From Acinetobacter colistiniresistens (lineage in GTDB: Bacteria; Pseudomonadota; Gammaproteobacteria; Pseudomonadales; Moraxellaceae), in assembly GCF_000413935.1 (NCBI RefSeq), contig NZ_KE340383.1:124001-188000 (forward strand): a DNA stretch of 64,000 nt. The letters are read 5' to 3'. The position numbers and the translations under genes are program-made. Shown in pieces: positions 61,471-64,000 of the stretch; position 1 is the first letter of the stretch, and the number at the start of each line of letters is the position of its first letter. Under the pieces are notes generated by a model. It worked only from the letters and a program-made list of their open reading frames with translations, was not told the origin of the DNA and did not search any database.

Positions 61471-63624
61471 ATGATCCACGCTGGCAATGCCATTACCGTC
61501 CAAATGCTTGCGGACGGAATTGCAGAATTCCGCTTTGACTTACAAGGTGAGTCGGTCAATAAATTTAACCGTGCAACCATCGAAGACTTCCAAGCAGCAA
61601 TTGCTGCAGTAAAAGCCAATAAAGAGATTAAAGGCTTAGTTGTTACCTCTGGCAAATCAACTTTTATCGTTGGTGCTGATATCACTGAGTTTGGCGATAA
61701 CTTCGCTGCGGGTGAGCAAGCGATTGTTGATTGGCTTATGCCTGTACATGAAATCTTCAACAGTTTTGAAGACTTAGATCTACCTAAAGTTGCTGCAATC
61801 AATGGTACAGCGCTCGGTGGCGGTTTTGAAATGTGCTTGGTTTGTGACTACCGTGTGATGTCAGAGCAAGCACAAGTTGGTTTACCTGAAATCAAACTCG
61901 GTATCTATCCTGGTTTTGGTGGTAGCGTACGTTTAAGCCGTTTAATCGGTATCGATAATGCCGTTGAATGGATGGCAATGGCGAATCCGAAAAAACCTGC
62001 TGCTGCACTGAAAGACGGTGCTGTAGATGCGGTTGTTGCTGCTGACAAACTCCTAGAAGCTGCTGTTGATCTGGTTAAACAGGCACTTGCTGGCCGTTTG
62101 AACTGGAAAGCAAAGCGTCAAGAAAAATTAGATGCAATCAAATTGAACCCGCTTGAACAAATGATGGCGTTCAATACGGCAAAAGGTGCGGTACTTGCAA
62201 AAGCAAATCCTGCGCAATATCCTGCGCCAAAACTATTGCTTGATTCATTACAAGCAGGTGCGAACTCAACTCGTGATGACGCATTAAAAGCTGAAGCTCA
62301 AGGTTTTGCCAAAGCAGCGATTACCCCACAAGCAGGCGCATTGATTGGTTTATTCATCAATGACCAAGTGGTGAAGAAAACTGCGAAAAAATATGAGAAA
62401 GGTGCTCACCCAGTCAACCAAGCAGCTGTATTAGGTGCGGGTATCATGGGTGGTGGTATTGCTTACCAAGCGGCAAGCAAAGGTACACCAATCATCATGA
62501 AAGACATTGGTAACCCACAACTTGCACTCGGTATGCAAGAAGCGAATAACTTGCTGACCAAGCAAGTTGAACGCAAGAAAATGAAACCTGCACAAATGGG
62601 TGAAACACTGGCTCGCATCCGTCCAACTTTAAGCTATGACGAGTTTAAAGAAGTGGATATCGTGATCGAAGCCGTGACTGAAAATCCAAAAGTAAAAGAA
62701 ATCGTACTTGCTGACACTGAAAAGCATGTTCGTGAAAACACGATCATTGCATCTAACACCTCTACGATTTCAATTACCCGTTTAGCGAAAGCATTACAAC
62801 GCCCTGAAAACTTTGTGGGTATGCACTTCTTTAACCCAGTACACATGATGCCATTGGTTGAAGTGATTCGTGGTGAAAAGACCTCTGAAGAAGCAATCGC
62901 AACAACTGTAGTGCTTGCTCAAAAAATGGGTAAAACACCAATCGTTGTTAACGACTGCCCAGGCTTCTTGGTGAACCGTGTATTGTTCCCTTACTTTGGT
63001 GCATTCGACCTTCTTGTGAAAGATGGTGCGGATTTCCAGCAAGTGGATAATGTGATGGCGAAATTCGGCTGGCCGATGGGCCCTGCATACTTGATCGACG
63101 TTGTGGGTATCGATACAGGTGTTCATGGCGCAGAAGTGATGGCTGAAGGTTTCCCTGACCGTATGAAGCCAGACTACAAAGGTTCGATCGAAGCAATGTA
63201 TGAAGCAAAACGTCTGGGTCAAAAGAATGACGTTGGTTTCTACAAATACGTGTTAGACAAGAAAGGTAAGAAAGCGAAAACTGTTGATCCAACAGCATAC
63301 GAAATCATTGCACCTTTCGTGACTGGCGAAAAACGCGAGTTTGATAGCCAAGAAATCATTGACCGTATGATGCTGGCTTTCTGTAACGAAACCGTTCGTT
63401 GCTTGGAAGACAAGATCGTTGCAACTGCTGCTGAAGCAGATATGGCGATGATTATGGGTGTTGGTTTCCCTCCATTCCGCGGTGGTCCATGCCGTTACAT
63501 CGACCAAACAGGTGTTGCTGAATACGTTGCACTTTGCGACAAATATGCACACTTAGGTAAGGCTTATGAAGCGCCACAAATGTTGCGTGACATGGCTGCT
63601 AACAACACAAAATTCTACGGTTAA
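61471..63624 (+). CDS. fadB: Fatty-acid oxidation complex alpha subunit FadB
   Basis: 717 aa multifunctional enzyme: enoyl-CoA hydratase/isomerase domain (1-190; catalytic Glu120 and Glu140) and 3-hydroxyacyl-CoA dehydrogenase domains (about 310 to end) with the NAD motif GAGIMGGG and the catalytic GMHFFNPVHMMPLVEVI. ATG 61471 has GGGAG 8 bases upstream and begins the conserved protein; frames reaching 61342 are not needed. fadA starts 12 bases after its stop. Confidence 0.97.
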   Translation: MIHAGNAITVQMLADGIAEFRFDLQGESVNKFNRATIEDFQAAIAAVKANKEIKGLVVTSGKSTFIVGADITEFGDNFAAGEQAIVDWLMPVHEIFNSFEDLDLPKVAAINGTALGGGFEMCLVCDYRVMSEQAQVGLPEIKLGIYPGFGGSVRLSRLIGIDNAVEWMAMANPKKPAAALKDGAVDAVVAADKLLEAAVDLVKQALAGRLNWKAKRQEKLDAIKLNPLEQMMAFNTAKGAVLAKANPAQYPAPKLLLDSLQAGANSTRDDALKAEAQGFAKAAITPQAGALIGLFINDQVVKKTAKKYEKGAHPVNQAAVLGAGIMGGGIAYQAASKGTPIIMKDIGNPQLALGMQEANNLLTKQVERKKMKPAQMGETLARIRPTLSYDEFKEVDIVIEAVTENPKVKEIVLADTEKHVRENTIIASNTSTISITRLAKALQRPENFVGMHFFNPVHMMPLVEVIRGEKTSEEAIATTVVLAQKMGKTPIVVNDCPGFLVNRVLFPYFGAFDLLVKDGADFQQVDNVMAKFGWPMGPAYLIDVVGIDTGVHGAEVMAEGFPDRMKPDYKGSIEAMYEAKRLGQKNDVGFYKYVLDKKGKKAKTVDPTAYEIIAPFVTGEKREFDSQEIIDRMMLAFCNETVRCLEDKIVATAAEADMAMIMGVGFPPFRGGPCRYIDQTGVAEYVALCDKYAHLGKAYEAPQMLRDMAANNTKFYG

Positions 63625-63636
63625 GGAGCGACGTGA

Positions 63637-64000
63637 ATGGCTACTTTAAATCCACGTGACGTTGTGATTGTTGATGGCGTTCGTTCTGCCATGGGCAAAT
63701 CACGTAACGGTATGTTCCGCAATGTACGTGCCGACAGTTTATCTGCTGAATTAGTACGTGCACTTGTTGCTCGTAACCCGTTTGATACCAATGAAGTTGA
63801 AGACGTAATCTGGGGCTGTGTCAACCAAACTTTAGAGCAAGGTATGAACATTGCTCGTAACATTGGTTTATTGGCTGATATTCCTAAAACTGCTGGTGGC
63901 CAAACGGTAAACCGTTTGTGTGGTTCTTCTATGCAAGCCATCCACACGGCTGCTGCACAGATTGCGACTAACCAAGGTGATGTGTTCATCATCGGTGGTG
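63637..64000 (+). CDS. fadA: 3-ketoacyl-CoA thiolase FadA, N-terminal part, cut by window edge
   Basis: Thiolase beta subunit of the beta-oxidation complex. 121 codons are present: RDVVIVDGVRSAMGKSRNGM, then VNRLCGSSMQAIHTAA with nucleophile Cys95 (Cys91 in E. coli). AAGGAG lies 10 bases before ATG 63637. The remaining two thirds lie beyond the window. Confidence 0.96.
   Translation, partial: MATLNPRDVVIVDGVRSAMGKSRNGMFRNVRADSLSAELVRALVARNPFDTNEVEDVIWGCVNQTLEQGMNIARNIGLLADIPKTAGGQTVNRLCGSSMQAIHTAAAQIATNQGDVFIIGG

Noticed and set aside
61260..61538. 92-codon frame from GTG 61260 overlapping fadB
   Set aside because: An AAGGAG lies upstream but at poor spacing, the frame runs out of phase into fadB and shows no domain.

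Overview
This window is a stretch of chromosome from a gammaproteobacterium, almost certainly an Acinetobacter species. Evidence: moderate-to-low G+C, a tandem PPK2 polyphosphate:AMP phosphotransferase of the type characterised in Acinetobacter johnsonii, the Acinetobacter-style lpxO, fused mrpAB, pilBCD-coaE and fadBA arrangements, and a FFLEELY-motif protein. These assignments rest on recognising families by eye; no search was run. Nearly all of it looks like core chromosome. I see no insertion sequence, integrase, prophage or CRISPR array.

Layout. 1-1657: rpsO-pnp, with promoter, leader hairpin and intergenic terminator, leftward. 1781-3079: a serine-hydrolase/beta-lactamase-fold gene, then a 700-base gap. 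3794-12985: recC-recB-recD (RecBCD nuclease), leftward. 13175-17594: a DUF697-like protein, a citrate-type MFS symporter, Pap and a FFLEELY protein. 17806-21068: ubiE-ubiJ-ubiB (ubiquinone synthesis). 21316-27538: cytochrome b561, then a rightward run of FAD monooxygenase, VOC protein, hisIE, a UvrD/Rep-like helicase and a RecF/COG3950-like ATPase. 27793-34002: a complete mrp Na+/H+ antiporter operon (mrpAB fused, C, D, E, F, G). 34056-40988: the translation/transcription cluster rbfA-infB-nusA-rimP, two tRNA-fMet, tRNA-Leu(GAG), secG and tpiA, leftward. 41361-45807: pilB-pilC-pilD-coaE (type IV pili). 45804-48019: an EamA transporter, rlmB and ppnP. 48491-51254: recN, yqgE and ruvX. 51367-55935: an AaeXAB-like aromatic-acid efflux operon facing an IclR-type regulator. 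56150-61074: pgsA, a thioesterase, uvrC, a PH-domain protein and lpxO. 61471-64000: fadB and the start of fadA (beta-oxidation).

How genes work together. RecBCD, RecN, RuvX, UvrC and the UvrD-like helicase give the window a heavy DNA-repair content. rpsO-pnp and rimP-nusA-infB-rbfA are the classical RNA/translation clusters. The Mrp operon builds one multisubunit antiporter, and pilBCD supply the pilus assembly ATPase, platform protein and prepilin peptidase.

No obviously new defence or mobile system is present. The most unusual items are: (i) a 12-bp periodic array at the 5' end of recD in which every unit carries a DnaA-box-like nonamer; (ii) a COG3950-type ATPase with a kept Walker A but apparently substituted signature, Walker B glutamate and H-loop histidine, paired with a helicase; (iii) a structured mrp leader that appears to hide the ribosome-binding site; (iv) several unexplained inverted and tandem repeats, including a perfect 32-base palindrome.
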